A stretch of DNA of 64,000 bases from Desulfopila_A sp964446655 (GCA_964446655.1 CAYUPL010000013.1:14418-78417), one strand, 5' to 3'. Shown: positions 33,454 through 43,750, numbered from the stretch's first letter. The notes: generated from the sequence alone by a model not told the origin. Translations and numbers: made by a program.

Positions 33454-34842
33454 TTATGCGACAGCCTCCAGGCGTCGCAGCTTGCGCAGATAACAGGCAA
33501 CAGTTTCTACGCCCTTAAAAAACTGGCTCAAACTGAATTTTTCATTGGGCCCGTGCACACCATCATCCGGCAACCCAAAACCCATCAGAACTACTGGAAT
33601 ACCAAGGTGAGTGTCAAACAGCGCCGCAATGGGAATAGAACCACCCTCTCGGGCGAATACCGGTTTTCTGCCATAGACCTGCTCAATGGCGGCCACTGCG
33701 GCCTGAACAGAAGTATTATCAGAGGGTACCGATATACCTCGTCCACCATGAAGATTTTTCACTTCAACCGTATAGCCGGCCGGCATTTTCTTCTCTACCG
33801 CTTTGGCAAATAACGGGAAAACATCAACAGGATTCATGGTTGCGGGCAATCTGAGACTCACCTTGGCAAGTGCTTCCGCGGCAATGAAGGTTTTCGCTCC
33901 GCATCCTGTAAAACCGCCGCGTATGCCGTGTACCTCAAGAGTCGGCCTGATTCCAAGACACTCCGAGGGAGAAAATTCTTTCTCTCCCACCAGTTCCGTC
34001 ACACCAATTTCCGTCAGCAGAGACTTTTTTACCTCCTCCCGAGACTGTTCCCAATAGTCCCGCTCTTCATCCGGAACCGTTACCGGGAAATCATATATGC
34101 CATCGACCTCTATCCTGCCATCCTCTCCTTTCAGCCTGGCAATGAGCAAACAGAGGGCATGGATCGGATTAGGAGCAACTCCACCATAACTACCTGAATG
34201 AAGGTCGCTTTTTGCTCCTCTTACATATATTTCGGTATAGAGAATGCCGCGCAGTCCACTGATAATGGATGGCTGCTCCCCGGAAAGCATATGGGTATCG
34301 CAAATAAGAGCCGCATCGGCCCGGAGCCTGTCGACATGAGAATGCACATATCTCTCAACACATGCACCACCCGCCTCTTCTTCGCCTTCCAACAGAATTT
34401 TAACATTGATCGGCAGACCTCCTCCACCTTTCACCAGCGCCTCCAAAGCGGATAGCACAATCATCACCTGACCCTTATCATCACTGGCGCCCCTGGCAAA
34501 AATCGAATCGTTCTCTATGCGGGGGATGAACGGATTACTTTGCCATTTACTCAACGGATCAACGGGCTGGACATCATAGTGGCCATAGATAAGAAGGGTC
34601 GGCTGGTTATCCCGGTGGTCGCTCCATTCAGCATAGACCAGCGGATGCCCCTCTCCTTCAATCAGCTCGACCAAGGGAAAACCGATATCGTCCAGCTTCT
34701 TTTTCGCCCATTGGGCGGCATGAAATACATCACCGCTATGCTCCGGCAGGGTGCTGATACTGGGAATTGTCAACCACTCAACCAGTTCGTCGATAAACTT
34801 TTGCTGATGTCTTGCAATATACTCCTCAATTGGTGCAGCCAT
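33454..34842 (-). CDS. M20 family metallopeptidase (dipeptidase-like)
   Basis: A 462-residue zinc peptidase of the M20 family. The metal-ligand blocks are GHYDVQP, GASDDKGQ and the catalytic LEGEEEAGG; a dimerisation domain sits in the middle and the final His is in DDGVHGPNEKF. It resembles the CNDP/dipeptidase branch, which cleaves dipeptides or N-acyl amino acids. Start choice: ATG 34842 with AGGTAGG upstream; an in-frame GTG six codons earlier is less likely. Confidence 0.85.
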   Translation of the reverse strand: MAAPIEEYIARHQQKFIDELVEWLTIPSISTLPEHSGDVFHAAQWAKKKLDDIGFPLVELIEGEGHPLVYAEWSDHRDNQPTLLIYGHYDVQPVDPLSKWQSNPFIPRIENDSIFARGASDDKGQVMIVLSALEALVKGGGGLPINVKILLEGEEEAGGACVERYVHSHVDRLRADAALICDTHMLSGEQPSIISGLRGILYTEIYVRGAKSDLHSGSYGGVAPNPIHALCLLIARLKGEDGRIEVDGIYDFPVTVPDEERDYWEQSREEVKKSLLTEIGVTELVGEKEFSPSECLGIRPTLEVHGIRGGFTGCGAKTFIAAEALAKVSLRLPATMNPVDVFPLFAKAVEKKMPAGYTVEVKNLHGGRGISVPSDNTSVQAAVAAIEQVYGRKPVFAREGGSIPIAALFDTHLGIPVVLMGFGLPDDGVHGPNEKFSLSQFFKGVETVACYLRKLRRLEAVA

Positions 34843-35148
34843 ATTGCCTACCTCTGTCACTCTTTAACAATGGTAATACTTTTAGCGTAATCTTATTCTT
34901 CCGCTGATGATATAGATACACTCCGGCTTCATACAGGAAAAGTATGCAACGTACTCCAACAATCAAAGAATTCCAACAGGAAAACCCCGAACAGAACAGA
35001 GTACACTGACCAGCTGATACAATATGCGCCGTGGAAATTATGTCGTTGCTTTTGGTTGGGAAGGGATGCAGCAATGGGTTGGAAGTAGAGCACAGACTCG
35101 AAAAAACGCCACCCGAAGGATATATCGTTATAGTATACTGTCCGACAT
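34843..35148. other. Intergenic region upstream of the M20 peptidase
   Basis: About 300 nt with no convincing gene, between the M20 start and the terminator of the FKBP gene. No clear promoter pair was identified. Confidence 0.4.
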
Positions 35149-35185
35149 AAAAAAAAATCCGGCCGGACAGTGACATTCAACGGCC
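35149..35185 (-). terminator. Probable terminator of the FKBP-type isomerase gene
   Basis: On the minus strand GGCCG (35185-35181) pairs with CGGCC (35165-35161), followed after 3 nt by nine T. The stem is short but GC-only. A second pairing, ACTGTCCG with CGGACAGT (35137-35171), overlaps it. Confidence 0.5.
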
Positions 35186-35253
35186 TTGAAATCGCTGCGC
35201 TCTACACAAAGGCAAGATGGAATCGATACCACAAACCTCGCCTGTCGTTACAC

Positions 35254-35682
35254 TCAGGCAACTTCTACCAGCTCAATATCGAAGTTCAGATCTTCGCCGG
35301 CCAGAGGTGGATTAGCATCCAACTTGATATGGGTTTCAGTGATTTCGACAACCGTTACAACAACCAGTTCCCCATTAGGACCACCCATCTGCAGCTTCTG
35401 GCCTATTTCAGGGTTAATATCAGCCGGCACATGCTCTTTGGGAGCGGCAATAACCAGCTCTTCATTTCTTGGACCGTAGGCCTTATCCACCGGGATCGTA
35501 ACGCTCTTTTTCTCGCCGACCGCCATACCGGCAACAGCCTCATCAAATCCGGCAATTACCTGACCGCTTCCAAGGGTAAATTCAAGAGGATCCCGTCCCT
35601 CGGATGTATCAAAAACGGATCCGTTATCCAGGGTTCCTTTATAATGAATTTTGACCGTATTTCCTTCCTGTGCTACTGACAT
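35254..35682 (-). CDS. SlyD-like FKBP-type peptidyl-prolyl isomerase
   Basis: A 142-residue FKBP-fold prolyl isomerase with the insert-in-flap domain of the SlyD/FkpB group. VKIHYKGTLDNGSVFDTSEGRDPLEFTLGSGQVIAGFDEAVAGM and the VDKAYGPRNEELV junction are clear. It lacks the His/Cys-rich metal-binding tail of E. coli SlyD and has no signal peptide, so it should be cytoplasmic. The start has AAGGAG upstream. Confidence 0.9.
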   Translation of the reverse strand: MSVAQEGNTVKIHYKGTLDNGSVFDTSEGRDPLEFTLGSGQVIAGFDEAVAGMAVGEKKSVTIPVDKAYGPRNEELVIAAPKEHVPADINPEIGQKLQMGGPNGELVVVTVVEITETHIKLDANPPLAGEDLNFDIELVEVA

Positions 35683-35904
35683 GAAAACTCCTTCCGCCGC
35701 ATCGGCGTCTGTTGTACTGATTTACAGGCACGTCCGCCTGACTAAAATTGCAACAATAGCATAGTTGCTCTATAAATGATATGATGAAAATCTGAAAATT
35801 TTCTGCAGCGTATTCATTATTTATATCAACACGTTATATCCAATCCAACTTGTCTTCCTCCAACTCGGGCCAAAACTTTGACCCAACACCGGTCCTGGTA
35901 CCCA

Positions 35905-38058
35905 CTACACCTTAAATGTGGACACAAGCCCGGCTAAACCATCAGCCAGTTTGCTCAACCTCTCAGCATTACCGCTGACCTCGGCCGAGTTGCTGCTCAT
36001 CTCGGACGCTGCCTGATTAACTTCCGCGATTTCCCTGGCAACATCCTGTGACACAGCAGAGCTTTCGGCTACATTAATATTAACATCCTGTATTCCTTGA
36101 GAAATAGTAGCAACACTCTGGGAAATTTCACTGGCGGTAACGGACTGTTCCTCCACGGCTGTGGCAATGTTATTGACGATTTCGCTGTTTTCTCCAACAA
36201 TACTGCTGATGGAACGAATCTGTGTCACTGCCGCATCCGTATTTCTCTGGATTCCTTCGATTCTTCCCTTTATTTCATCCGTGGCCTCGGCGGTCTGCTT
36301 GGCAAGCTCTTTAATTTCGCCGGCGACAACCGCAAAACCTTTGCCGGCCTCACCAGCCCGAGCCGCTTCAATTGTGGCATTAAGAGCCAATAAATCAACC
36401 TGATCCGAGATATCTGATATAGTCTCAAGCACTTTACTGATCTCCTGAGCTGATACGCCTAGTTCGTCAACCCGCACAGAAGACTCAGCCGCCTGCTTCA
36501 CAGCCTTGTCTGTTATCAGGCGCGCTTTTTCCGATGTTTCGGCAATTTCGTTGATGGTTGCCGTCATCTCTTCAACCGCGGCGGCCACCACATTGACACC
36601 TCCGGTGGTTTCTTCCATGGAGCGCGAAACATTGGCCATATTGGCGGACATTTGCTCCATGGCAGCAGCGACGCTACCCGCCTTTGCCGAGGTATTGGCG
36701 GAACCTTTGGTCATCTCACCGGAAATGGCACTAAGGGAATGCGCCGAACGCTGCATTTTTTCTGAATCTCCAGCCATCCCTTGTATGATTTCCTGAAGTT
36801 TCTCTACAAAAATATTAAACCATTTTGCCATCTCGGCAAGCTCATCCCTGGTGGAAACCACCAGCCTCTTGGTCAGATCACCTTCACCCTGAGCAATATC
36901 CTGCAACATTCCTGCCGCTGCTCGTATTGGGGCAACCAATTTCCTGGTAATTAAAGAGATGATAATTCCGGCCAAAACAATCATCACCACACTGATAGCG
37001 ATAATCCAGGTCCGCTGCTCTGCAACTGTCTCCGCAAAGGACTGCTTTTGAACCGCCATGGCTTTATCGATATCATCCATATAGATCCCGGTCCCGACAA
37101 TCCAGCCCCACTCCTCAAACAGCTTCACAAAAGAGAGCTTTCGTATTGGCTCTTGCTCCCCCGGTTTTGGCCAGTAATATTCCACGAACCCCTCTTTTTT
37201 TTCTCTCGCTACTTTAACCATGTCGACGAAAAGAAAATTTCCCTTGGGGTCTTTGAAATTCTGCATATTCTTTCCGTCAAGATCCGGATTGATTGGATGC
37301 ATGATGATATTGGCATCGGTATCTATAATGAAAAAATAATCATCTCCTGCCGGTCCAAATCGCAAATTAGCGATCTGTCTTCTGGCATCTTCTTTAAACT
37401 GGGCCTCGGCGGTCTCCAGGTAGACTCCGGTACCCAAAATCCAATTCCATGGTTCGAATACTTTTACATAAGAAAGTTTGGCGACAGGTTCTTGCTCTCC
37501 CGGTTTCGGCCAGTAATAATCGACAAAACCTTCGCCTGCGGCGGCACAGACCTCGACCATTTCCATAAATAATTTTTTCCCGTTCGGGTCCTTAAAATCA
37601 CTGAGATCCCGGCCGTTCAGAGAGGGGTTTACAGGATGCATCACCATCCGTGGTTGCATGTCGTTAATCCAAATATAATTATCCCCCTGATAACGCATAG
37701 CGGCAACCATCTCAAAAGCCAGTTGTTGTTTCTCCTCCTCATCAATATCGCTACGGCTGTACAACGCTTCAATCGCTGTATAGGCCAAGTCTATGACTGA
37801 CTGCAACTGCTGCTCGTACTCTTTGGCTATCATCTCCGGATCATTGGCCGCCCGGTGCCTGCTTGCCATAATCTCGAAGGTATTACGTACCAGATCCTGC
37901 AGCTTTTCATCCTTGCTCAGACTCATGATCTCCCCAATGGCCTCAAGACTGCCGGCACCCTGATTGTTGAGAGCCCGAAGAGTCAAACCCATGATAACAA
38001 GCCCAAAGAGGAGAAAAAGCGGCAGAGTTGCCATAAGAATTTTTTTCATTATCGACAT
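35905..38058 (-). CDS. Methyl-accepting chemotaxis protein with tandem Cache domains
   Basis: A 717-residue chemoreceptor. The first membrane helix is at about 7-29, and the periplasmic region carries two successive single-Cache units. Both have the same pattern: GDNYIWI to WNWILGTGVY (125-213) and GDDYFFII to WGWIVGTGIY (238-326), offset by 113 residues and each containing YYWPKPGEQEP. The second helix (about 351-371), a HAMP domain and a signalling coiled coil with the conserved hairpin tip (LLALNATIEAARAGEAGKGFAVVA) follow. There is no C-terminal NWETF-like tether. The ligand is probably a small carboxylate or amine; this is inference. ATG 38058 has GGAGGAG upstream. Confidence 0.93.
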   Translation of the reverse strand: MSIMKKILMATLPLFLLFGLVIMGLTLRALNNQGAGSLEAIGEIMSLSKDEKLQDLVRNTFEIMASRHRAANDPEMIAKEYEQQLQSVIDLAYTAIEALYSRSDIDEEEKQQLAFEMVAAMRYQGDNYIWINDMQPRMVMHPVNPSLNGRDLSDFKDPNGKKLFMEMVEVCAAAGEGFVDYYWPKPGEQEPVAKLSYVKVFEPWNWILGTGVYLETAEAQFKEDARRQIANLRFGPAGDDYFFIIDTDANIIMHPINPDLDGKNMQNFKDPKGNFLFVDMVKVAREKKEGFVEYYWPKPGEQEPIRKLSFVKLFEEWGWIVGTGIYMDDIDKAMAVQKQSFAETVAEQRTWIIAISVVMIVLAGIIISLITRKLVAPIRAAAGMLQDIAQGEGDLTKRLVVSTRDELAEMAKWFNIFVEKLQEIIQGMAGDSEKMQRSAHSLSAISGEMTKGSANTSAKAGSVAAAMEQMSANMANVSRSMEETTGGVNVVAAAVEEMTATINEIAETSEKARLITDKAVKQAAESSVRVDELGVSAQEISKVLETISDISDQVDLLALNATIEAARAGEAGKGFAVVAGEIKELAKQTAEATDEIKGRIEGIQRNTDAAVTQIRSISSIVGENSEIVNNIATAVEEQSVTASEISQSVATISQGIQDVNINVAESSAVSQDVAREIAEVNQAASEMSSNSAEVSGNAERLSKLADGLAGLVSTFKV

Positions 38059-38166
38059 ACTATCTCCTCCGAGTCGTCATTTTAAGCAGGAGATTCTCCC
38101 ACTACAATCATCACCCTTCCCTGCCCGAGCAACGCCCCATATTCCTTAAAAAACAGTCCCTTCTGA

Positions 38167-38196
38167 ATTATACGTTCAGCGAAGATGTAAAGTCAA
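38167..38196 (-). promoter_or_regulatory. Strong candidate promoter of the chemoreceptor gene
   Basis: On the minus strand TTGACT (38196-38191), an 18-nt spacer and a perfect TATAAT (38172-38167), about 110 nt before the start. No sigma-54 or flagellar-type promoter was seen. The rest of the 405-nt gap up to 38463 shows nothing else definite. Confidence 0.55.
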
Positions 38197-38463
38197 CACG
38201 CTGAAGACGTTAGTAGCCAACTTAAACAATTAGCACTATTTTTTAATTCTACCCGTAATTCCGGTATACCGGCAAACGCACCAATTTAGTTATCTTTTTT
38301 ATGATTAGAGAAATATCCAAGGCCAACCTTTTTTGCTGTGGCAAATACTTTTGCCCTGATTCGATGCTGATTCTTTTTATTTTCCCCAGATCTGCTATAG
38401 TGGAAAAATCAGTACGTTCATCACCTTTCTTTTCCTTTGAACCTGCATAATATTATTAAAATA

Positions 38464-39726
38464 ATGAGAAAAGTAATAGTAATCGGCGCCGGTGCAGCCG
38501 GTTTAATGGCTGCCGGGCAAGCTAGTTTTCAGGGCGCTGAAGTGCAGCTTTTTGAGAAGATGCCTCTTCCCGGCAAAAAAATCCTGCTCAGCGGCAAAGG
38601 CCGCTGTAATCTTACCAACCAGGCCGACCGGGATCTCTTTCTCGATCATTTCAACAAAGGTGGCCGTTTTCTCCGTCAACCGTTTTCCCGATTTTTTATC
38701 ACCGAGTTGACCGATTTTTTTGAAGGACAGGGGATTAAGCTGGTTACAGAGCGGGGCGGCCGAGTTTTTCCCGCAAGCGGCAAGGCCTCCGACATAGTCG
38801 ATGCCCTGCTCAGCTATATTGTTTCACAGGGTGTGCGGCTTCACTGTGACACCCCTTTACAGGAACTGCTCATAAAGGCCGGTAAAGTGGTCGGCATTCG
38901 TTGCCATGGCGAAATCCTCACCTGTGATGCCGTTATCATTGCCTGCGGCGGAGCTTCTTACCCCTCCACCGGTTCCAGCGGAGACGGCTACAGGTTCGCT
39001 GAGGCTGCAGGACATACCATTACTCCTTTACGACCGGCATTAATACCTCTGCTTGTAGATGATCCAATGGTGCACCGGCTCGCCGGTCTCGACCTCAAAA
39101 ACGTCGGCGTACGAATTTACAGTAACGGCAAACGCAAAAAGGCCGATTTCGGCGAAATAGGCTTTACCCGGTTCGGTATCGGTGGACCCGTTATCTTGAC
39201 TAACAGCCTTTTTGTGGTCGACAGCCTCAACAAAGGGCACCAGGTAACCATCGCAGTCGATCTCAAACCGGCACTGGACGAGAAAAAACTGGATAACCGG
39301 CTTGTCCGCGACTTCCAGCAGCGCTGCCATGAGAAAATCTGTTCGGTTCTAGGTGGTCTCCTGCCCCGGCAATTAATCCCGACGGCCCTGCACTTTTGCG
39401 CCATCGACACCGAAAAGGAGGCGGGACAAATACGGGCAGAGGAGCGGGTCCGTCTTCGCGCCTGGCTGAAAGACTTTCGCCTTGCCGTCAGTGGCTACAG
39501 ACCCCTGGCTGAAGCGATAGTTACAGCCGGAGGAGTGCGGGTCAATGAGGTCGATCCCGATACCATGGAGTCCAGAAAAACAAAGGGTCTCTATCTGGCC
39601 GGTGAGATTCTCGACATCAATGGGGATACAGGAGGTTACAACCTTCAGGCCGCCTTTTCCACCGGCTGGCTGGCCGGCTGTAGCGCGGCACTGGGCCAAA
39701 ATACTTCTACGCCGACAGTCTCCTAG
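38464..39726 (+). CDS. HI0933-type flavoprotein (BaiN/RdsA-like)
   Basis: A 420-residue FAD-dependent protein of the HI0933/YhiN family. The dinucleotide-binding GAGAAGLMAAG is at the N-terminus, followed by LPGKKILLSGKGRCNLTN, GGRVFPASGKA, CGGASYPSTGSSGDGY and the C-terminal GLYLAGEILDINGDTGGYNLQAAFSTG. BaiN in this family reduces bile-acid intermediates; for most members the substrate is unknown. The ATG at 38464 has no good ribosome site; an in-frame TTG lies nine codons earlier. It stands alone. Confidence 0.85.
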   Translation: MRKVIVIGAGAAGLMAAGQASFQGAEVQLFEKMPLPGKKILLSGKGRCNLTNQADRDLFLDHFNKGGRFLRQPFSRFFITELTDFFEGQGIKLVTERGGRVFPASGKASDIVDALLSYIVSQGVRLHCDTPLQELLIKAGKVVGIRCHGEILTCDAVIIACGGASYPSTGSSGDGYRFAEAAGHTITPLRPALIPLLVDDPMVHRLAGLDLKNVGVRIYSNGKRKKADFGEIGFTRFGIGGPVILTNSLFVVDSLNKGHQVTIAVDLKPALDEKKLDNRLVRDFQQRCHEKICSVLGGLLPRQLIPTALHFCAIDTEKEAGQIRAEERVRLRAWLKDFRLAVSGYRPLAEAIVTAGGVRVNEVDPDTMESRKTKGLYLAGEILDINGDTGGYNLQAAFSTGWLAGCSAALGQNTSTPTVS

Positions 39727-39904
39727 AAAACCTTTAAACATTACTCTTTTCTGAAAAACCTTTCCCTTCGGTCCACTTTGCTGTATATCTATAGTCACGT
39801 TATGTGCAAATGCACACCACTGCGTAGTACCTGTTCACTAGTGTAAAAACAATTCCTCTTTCCGCCAGGGAGAGAGCTTCAACCATATTACCGTAGAGGA
39901 TGTC

Positions 39905-41611
39905 ATGGCCAAAAAAGTTATTATTATCGGCGCTGTTGCACTAGGTCCCAAGGTTGCCTGCCGCCTGCGTCGACTGGATCCGAAGGCGGAAATCACCCTG
40001 CTCGACAAGGATAAACTCATCTCTTATGGCGGGTGCGGCATTCCATATTATGTCGGCGGAGATATTAACGACCTGGAAGATCTCTATTCAACCAGCGCCC
40101 ATGTTGTCCGAGACAAGGATTTTTTTGCCGACTGTAAGGGCATCCATGTCCGTACGGAAGTGGAGGCTGTACAGATCGACCGTAAAAACAAAACCGTTAC
40201 GATACGAGACCTGCACAACAAGAGCGAAGAGCGCCTGCCCTACGACAAACTTGTTCTAGCCACTGGTGCTTCCCCGACCAGACCGCCCTTTCCCGGCTGT
40301 GATTTGCCCCGAGTTTTCACGCTGGCAAACCTGCACGAAGCGGAAAAAATCAAGACGCTTATGAGTCAGGGCAAGGTCGGCAGGGCTGTTGTCGTAGGAG
40401 GAGGAGCCATTGGTCTTGAAATCTGCGAAGCAATGACGGATCTCTGGGGTATTTCTACAACTCTCGTAGAGATGGAAGATCAGGTTCTTCCGACTCTCTT
40501 GGGGAAATGCATCGCCAGGGTCGTTAAGGCCCATCTCGAGACAAAGGACGTCAAGGTTCTGCTCAGTCAGAAAGTCCTCCAAATAACACCCGCCCCGGAA
40601 ACTGATGCATATTTTGTCGAAACATCAGCTGAAACGGTCACAGCAGACATTGTCATCCTGGCAACCGGCGTGAGACCGAATACAGCACTGGCATTGAATG
40701 CCGGTCTGGCTATCGGCAACTCCGGCGGCATACTGGTCGACAGAAGAATGCGTTCCAGCGACCCGGATATATATGCTGGAGGAGATTGCGTTGAATTACG
40801 AAATCTTATCAGCGGCGAAAACATGCTTATGGCACTCGGATCGCTGGCTAACCGACAGGGAAGGATCATTGCAACCAACATCAACGGCGGCAGCAGTCAC
40901 TTCGACGGGACGGTGGGAACGTTCTGCATGAAGGTGTTCGATCTTGGCGTTGCCAAAGCTGGTCTGACCTTCCGCCAGGCTAAGGAAACCGGGTTCAATC
41001 CGGTTTATGGCGTGATTTCTCAGGCGGATCATGCTCATTTCTATCCGCAATCGGAAATGTTGTATATTTCACTGATCGCCGATGAGAAAAGCCGAAAGAT
41101 TCTTGGAATCGAAGCTGCCGGAAAGCATGGCGATGCGGTTAAATCACGAGTAGATACTGTTGCTGTTCTCTTAAAGCATGGGGTCACAGTCGATGATATC
41201 TGCAACCTCGAAGCCGGATATGCCCCTCCATATGCCTCGGCCATGGATGCTATCAACAACGCCGGCAACACCCTCGACAATATCCTGGCAGGACTGAACA
41301 CTCCCATCGATGTCTATGACTTTCTGGAGCAGTTCCGGCTTGGCAAGGCCAAGGTCCTGGATACAAGAGGGCGTAGAGATGCCGCTCCTTTTCTCGAAAA
41401 ATTCGGCAACGCCTGGATAAATATTCCCCAAAATGAGCTGCACCGGAAATTAGGTGAAATCCCCAGAGACGAATCTCTTTTTCTCATCTGCGACACAGGC
41501 CCGCGTTCTTATGAAGCGCAGGTTTTTCTGGCAGCTCAGGGACTAACCAATACTTTCAATATTCAAGGCGGTTTTGCCATGATTCAGATGACCGATCCCT
41601 CTTTTCTTTAA
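39905..41611 (+). CDS. CoA-disulfide reductase-like FAD oxidoreductase with rhodanese domain
   Basis: A 568-residue protein. The FAD/NAD(P)-binding pyridine nucleotide-disulfide reductase part spans about 1-445, with the single redox Cys C44 in SYGGCGIPYYV typical of CoA-disulfide reductases and Nox/Npsr-type enzymes. The C-terminal rhodanese-like domain (about 460-568) has the catalytic C529 in CDTGPRS. Such fusions reduce CoA-persulfide or polysulfide and disproportionate sulfur compounds in sulfur-metabolising bacteria, which fits a sulfate reducer. The N-terminal glycine pattern is slightly altered (GAVALGP instead of GGVAAGP). It appears to be a single-gene unit. Confidence 0.88.
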   Translation: MAKKVIIIGAVALGPKVACRLRRLDPKAEITLLDKDKLISYGGCGIPYYVGGDINDLEDLYSTSAHVVRDKDFFADCKGIHVRTEVEAVQIDRKNKTVTIRDLHNKSEERLPYDKLVLATGASPTRPPFPGCDLPRVFTLANLHEAEKIKTLMSQGKVGRAVVVGGGAIGLEICEAMTDLWGISTTLVEMEDQVLPTLLGKCIARVVKAHLETKDVKVLLSQKVLQITPAPETDAYFVETSAETVTADIVILATGVRPNTALALNAGLAIGNSGGILVDRRMRSSDPDIYAGGDCVELRNLISGENMLMALGSLANRQGRIIATNINGGSSHFDGTVGTFCMKVFDLGVAKAGLTFRQAKETGFNPVYGVISQADHAHFYPQSEMLYISLIADEKSRKILGIEAAGKHGDAVKSRVDTVAVLLKHGVTVDDICNLEAGYAPPYASAMDAINNAGNTLDNILAGLNTPIDVYDFLEQFRLGKAKVLDTRGRRDAAPFLEKFGNAWINIPQNELHRKLGEIPRDESLFLICDTGPRSYEAQVFLAAQGLTNTFNIQGGFAMIQMTDPSFL

Positions 41612-41827
41612 GAGACAATTGCAAACAATCAAACGATATCTCCTGTGCTTACACCAGTGACATCAGTTTGTCTGCCGATTTGCCGAAACGAGCTTGTTTT
41701 TGCCTCGATCTCCGGCATCCACTTCATTTTAGTTCTTGCATAAACGCCCGGCTGAAGATATGCTGACACAATTCTAATAAGATGGAATTGTTATACATCC
41801 CTGCAACAGCTTCCTTCAGCAACGACT

Positions 41828-42445
41828 ATGGACTGGCTTAAAAAAAACAGAGACTGGCTCATCACCCTGGCTGTTTTTCTTTTTTTCGTCTGCGCTCTGC
41901 TGTTGTATAATATCTTTTTCAGAGAAAGTGACACAACCATCCCGGCTCCTCTTGAAATTCAAGAGAAAGTAACTTTTGATCTCTCCAGTGAAGAAGGTGC
42001 CCTGCCGACAGAAAGTACAGATCCCTCCGCTCCTCTACAAAGCGCGCCCTTTTTTCTCCAGCCCGGTCCGGAAGAACTCATTCGCAAGCTCGAAGGGCTC
42101 AATCGCCAGGAATTCAAGGAAGAAGTGAGAAAACTGCCGGGCCTGAAGATAATGTGGCCGGCCTACTTTTTCTCTCTGCAAAGAATCAGCGAGCAAAAGG
42201 CGGAAATTGTACTGGACTCCTCAGAAGACGGTTTTGGTGTTGTGCTGATGAGCGAGATAGACATACAGCGCTACCCTGAGATCCTGACGCTGCAACGGGG
42301 AGAGAAGATCTGGCTGGCCGCGGAAATCAAAGGGGTTGATCCGACGGGCACCGGACAGTTCATCCTTGCCACCGAATATGTCCGCTTTGGAGACTATCAG
42401 CCGCCCGATCGCAAACCGGAGGAGGCGGAAAACGAAGAAAAGTGA
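41828..42445 (+). CDS. Hypothetical membrane-anchored protein
   Basis: A 205-residue protein with one N-terminal helix (about 11-29) and an outside domain. The stretch from about 125 to 190 (EIVLDSSEDGFGVVLMSEIDIQRYP to LAAEIKGVDPTGTGQFILATEYVRF) has the strand pattern of an OB-like fold, but I do not recognise the family. A Pro/Ser-rich linker follows the helix and the tail is acidic. It precedes arfB by 54 nt. Confidence 0.65.
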   Translation: MDWLKKNRDWLITLAVFLFFVCALLLYNIFFRESDTTIPAPLEIQEKVTFDLSSEEGALPTESTDPSAPLQSAPFFLQPGPEELIRKLEGLNRQEFKEEVRKLPGLKIMWPAYFFSLQRISEQKAEIVLDSSEDGFGVVLMSEIDIQRYPEILTLQRGEKIWLAAEIKGVDPTGTGQFILATEYVRFGDYQPPDRKPEEAENEEK

Positions 42446-42499
42446 GCCGGACCACAGAGAAAGGCCGACTCATTCCATCTCTACTGTTTTATATTTACC

Positions 42500-42910
42500 A
42501 TGCTCTCCATTCACTCGTCATTATCGATACCTTTTAATGAGATCATCCTGACCCAGGTCAGGGCTCAGGGTGCCGGCGGCCAAAACGTCAATAAAGTTTC
42601 TTCCGCCGTGCAACTGCGCTTTGATATCAGACAATCCTCTCTGCCGCAGGCTATCAAGGCCCGGCTGCTGGCCTGCAATGACAGCCGCATCTCCAAAGAC
42701 GGGGTAATTGTCATAAAAGCGCAAAACCACAGAACCTACGAAAGAAACAGGCAAGAGGCCCTGCAACGCCTTTCTGCTGTAATTCGCAGTGCCGCGTATA
42801 TACCCAAAAAACGTAAAGCAACCAGACCAAGCAAAAGGTCGCGGCAAAAACGGCTGGAACAAAAAACCGCCCGCGGTAGACTGAAATCGCTGCGCCAAAA
42901 ACCCGAATAG
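42500..42910 (+). CDS. arfB: Peptidyl-tRNA hydrolase ArfB (alternative ribosome rescue)
   Basis: A 136-residue class-I-release-factor-like protein. The catalytic GGQ is at residues 26-28 (RAQGAGGQNVNKVSSAVQLRFD). There is no stop-codon recognition domain. The long basic tail (about 100-136, rich in Lys, Arg and Gln) is the part that enters the empty mRNA channel of stalled ribosomes. Length fits E. coli ArfB/YaeJ (140). Confidence 0.92.
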   Translation: MLSIHSSLSIPFNEIILTQVRAQGAGGQNVNKVSSAVQLRFDIRQSSLPQAIKARLLACNDSRISKDGVIVIKAQNHRTYERNRQEALQRLSAVIRSAAYIPKKRKATRPSKRSRQKRLEQKTARGRLKSLRQKPE

Positions 42911-43069
42911 ATATAGAAAAAAGCAACACCAGAAATTTCAGCCTGAAAGGTCTCAATATTCCATTGACTTTTCAGGGCTATTATATATTGTGCTGGTCCG
43001 GTAGTAGGGCGCAGTGGCCTGACTAAAAACCACAGGAAACCGGGCTAGCAATACATCAGAGGGAAAAAG

Positions 43070-43750
43070 GTGATATTACAGGGAACGCTTGTCAATATTG
43101 GTGCCGTCATCGCGGGCTGTGTCATCGGCCATTTTGCCGGCAGGCTAATCAGCGCTCCATTGCGCCGCACCATGATGGCAGGCCTGGGGCTCGCCGTGCT
43201 TTTGGTTGGGCTACAGCTTGCCCTGCAAGGCTCACACATTCTTCTTATTATCTGCAGTCTTGTTGTCGGCGGCATTATTGGTGAGTTGATTGGAATAGAA
43301 AAACGGCTGCGCCGTATGGCCGACCGCCTTCAGGAACGTTTTTCTTCCCATGGCAGTATCGCCGAAGGATTCGTTACCGCCAGCCTGCTGTATTGTGTTG
43401 GTGCAATGGCAATCATGGGTGCCCTGCAGGACGGCGTAGGCGATGCGCCGACGATCCTCTATGCCAAGGCGGCCCTGGATGGCATTGCCTCCATTGCCCT
43501 CACGGCAACACTTGGTCCCGGTGTCGTCCTTTCAATCTTTCCCCTGCTTCTCTACCAGGGAGGTATTACTTTACTGGCCGGCTGGGCCGGTAACGTGATG
43601 ACGGATATCGCCATTACCGAAATGAACGGAGTCGGAGGGCTGCTAATAATTGCGATTGCCCTCGATCTTCTTGATATCAAACAACTTCCGGTGGGGAATC
43701 TTTTGCCGGCTGTTTTTGTAGCCCTGTTTCTGGTACATTTCATGCTCTGA
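43070..43750 (+). CDS. DUF554 family membrane protein
   Basis: A 226-residue protein with six or seven membrane helices, typical of DUF554 (YdfK-like). The block GTLVNIGAVIAGCVIGHFAG opens the family; GAMAIMGALQDG and LGPGVVLSIFPLLLYQGG follow. Function unknown, possibly a small-solute or metal-ion transporter. The GTG start at 43070 has GAGGG upstream. It converges with the metallo-hydrolase gene. Confidence 0.85.
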   Translation: MILQGTLVNIGAVIAGCVIGHFAGRLISAPLRRTMMAGLGLAVLLVGLQLALQGSHILLIICSLVVGGIIGELIGIEKRLRRMADRLQERFSSHGSIAEGFVTASLLYCVGAMAIMGALQDGVGDAPTILYAKAALDGIASIALTATLGPGVVLSIFPLLLYQGGITLLAGWAGNVMTDIAITEMNGVGGLLIIAIALDLLDIKQLPVGNLLPAVFVALFLVHFML

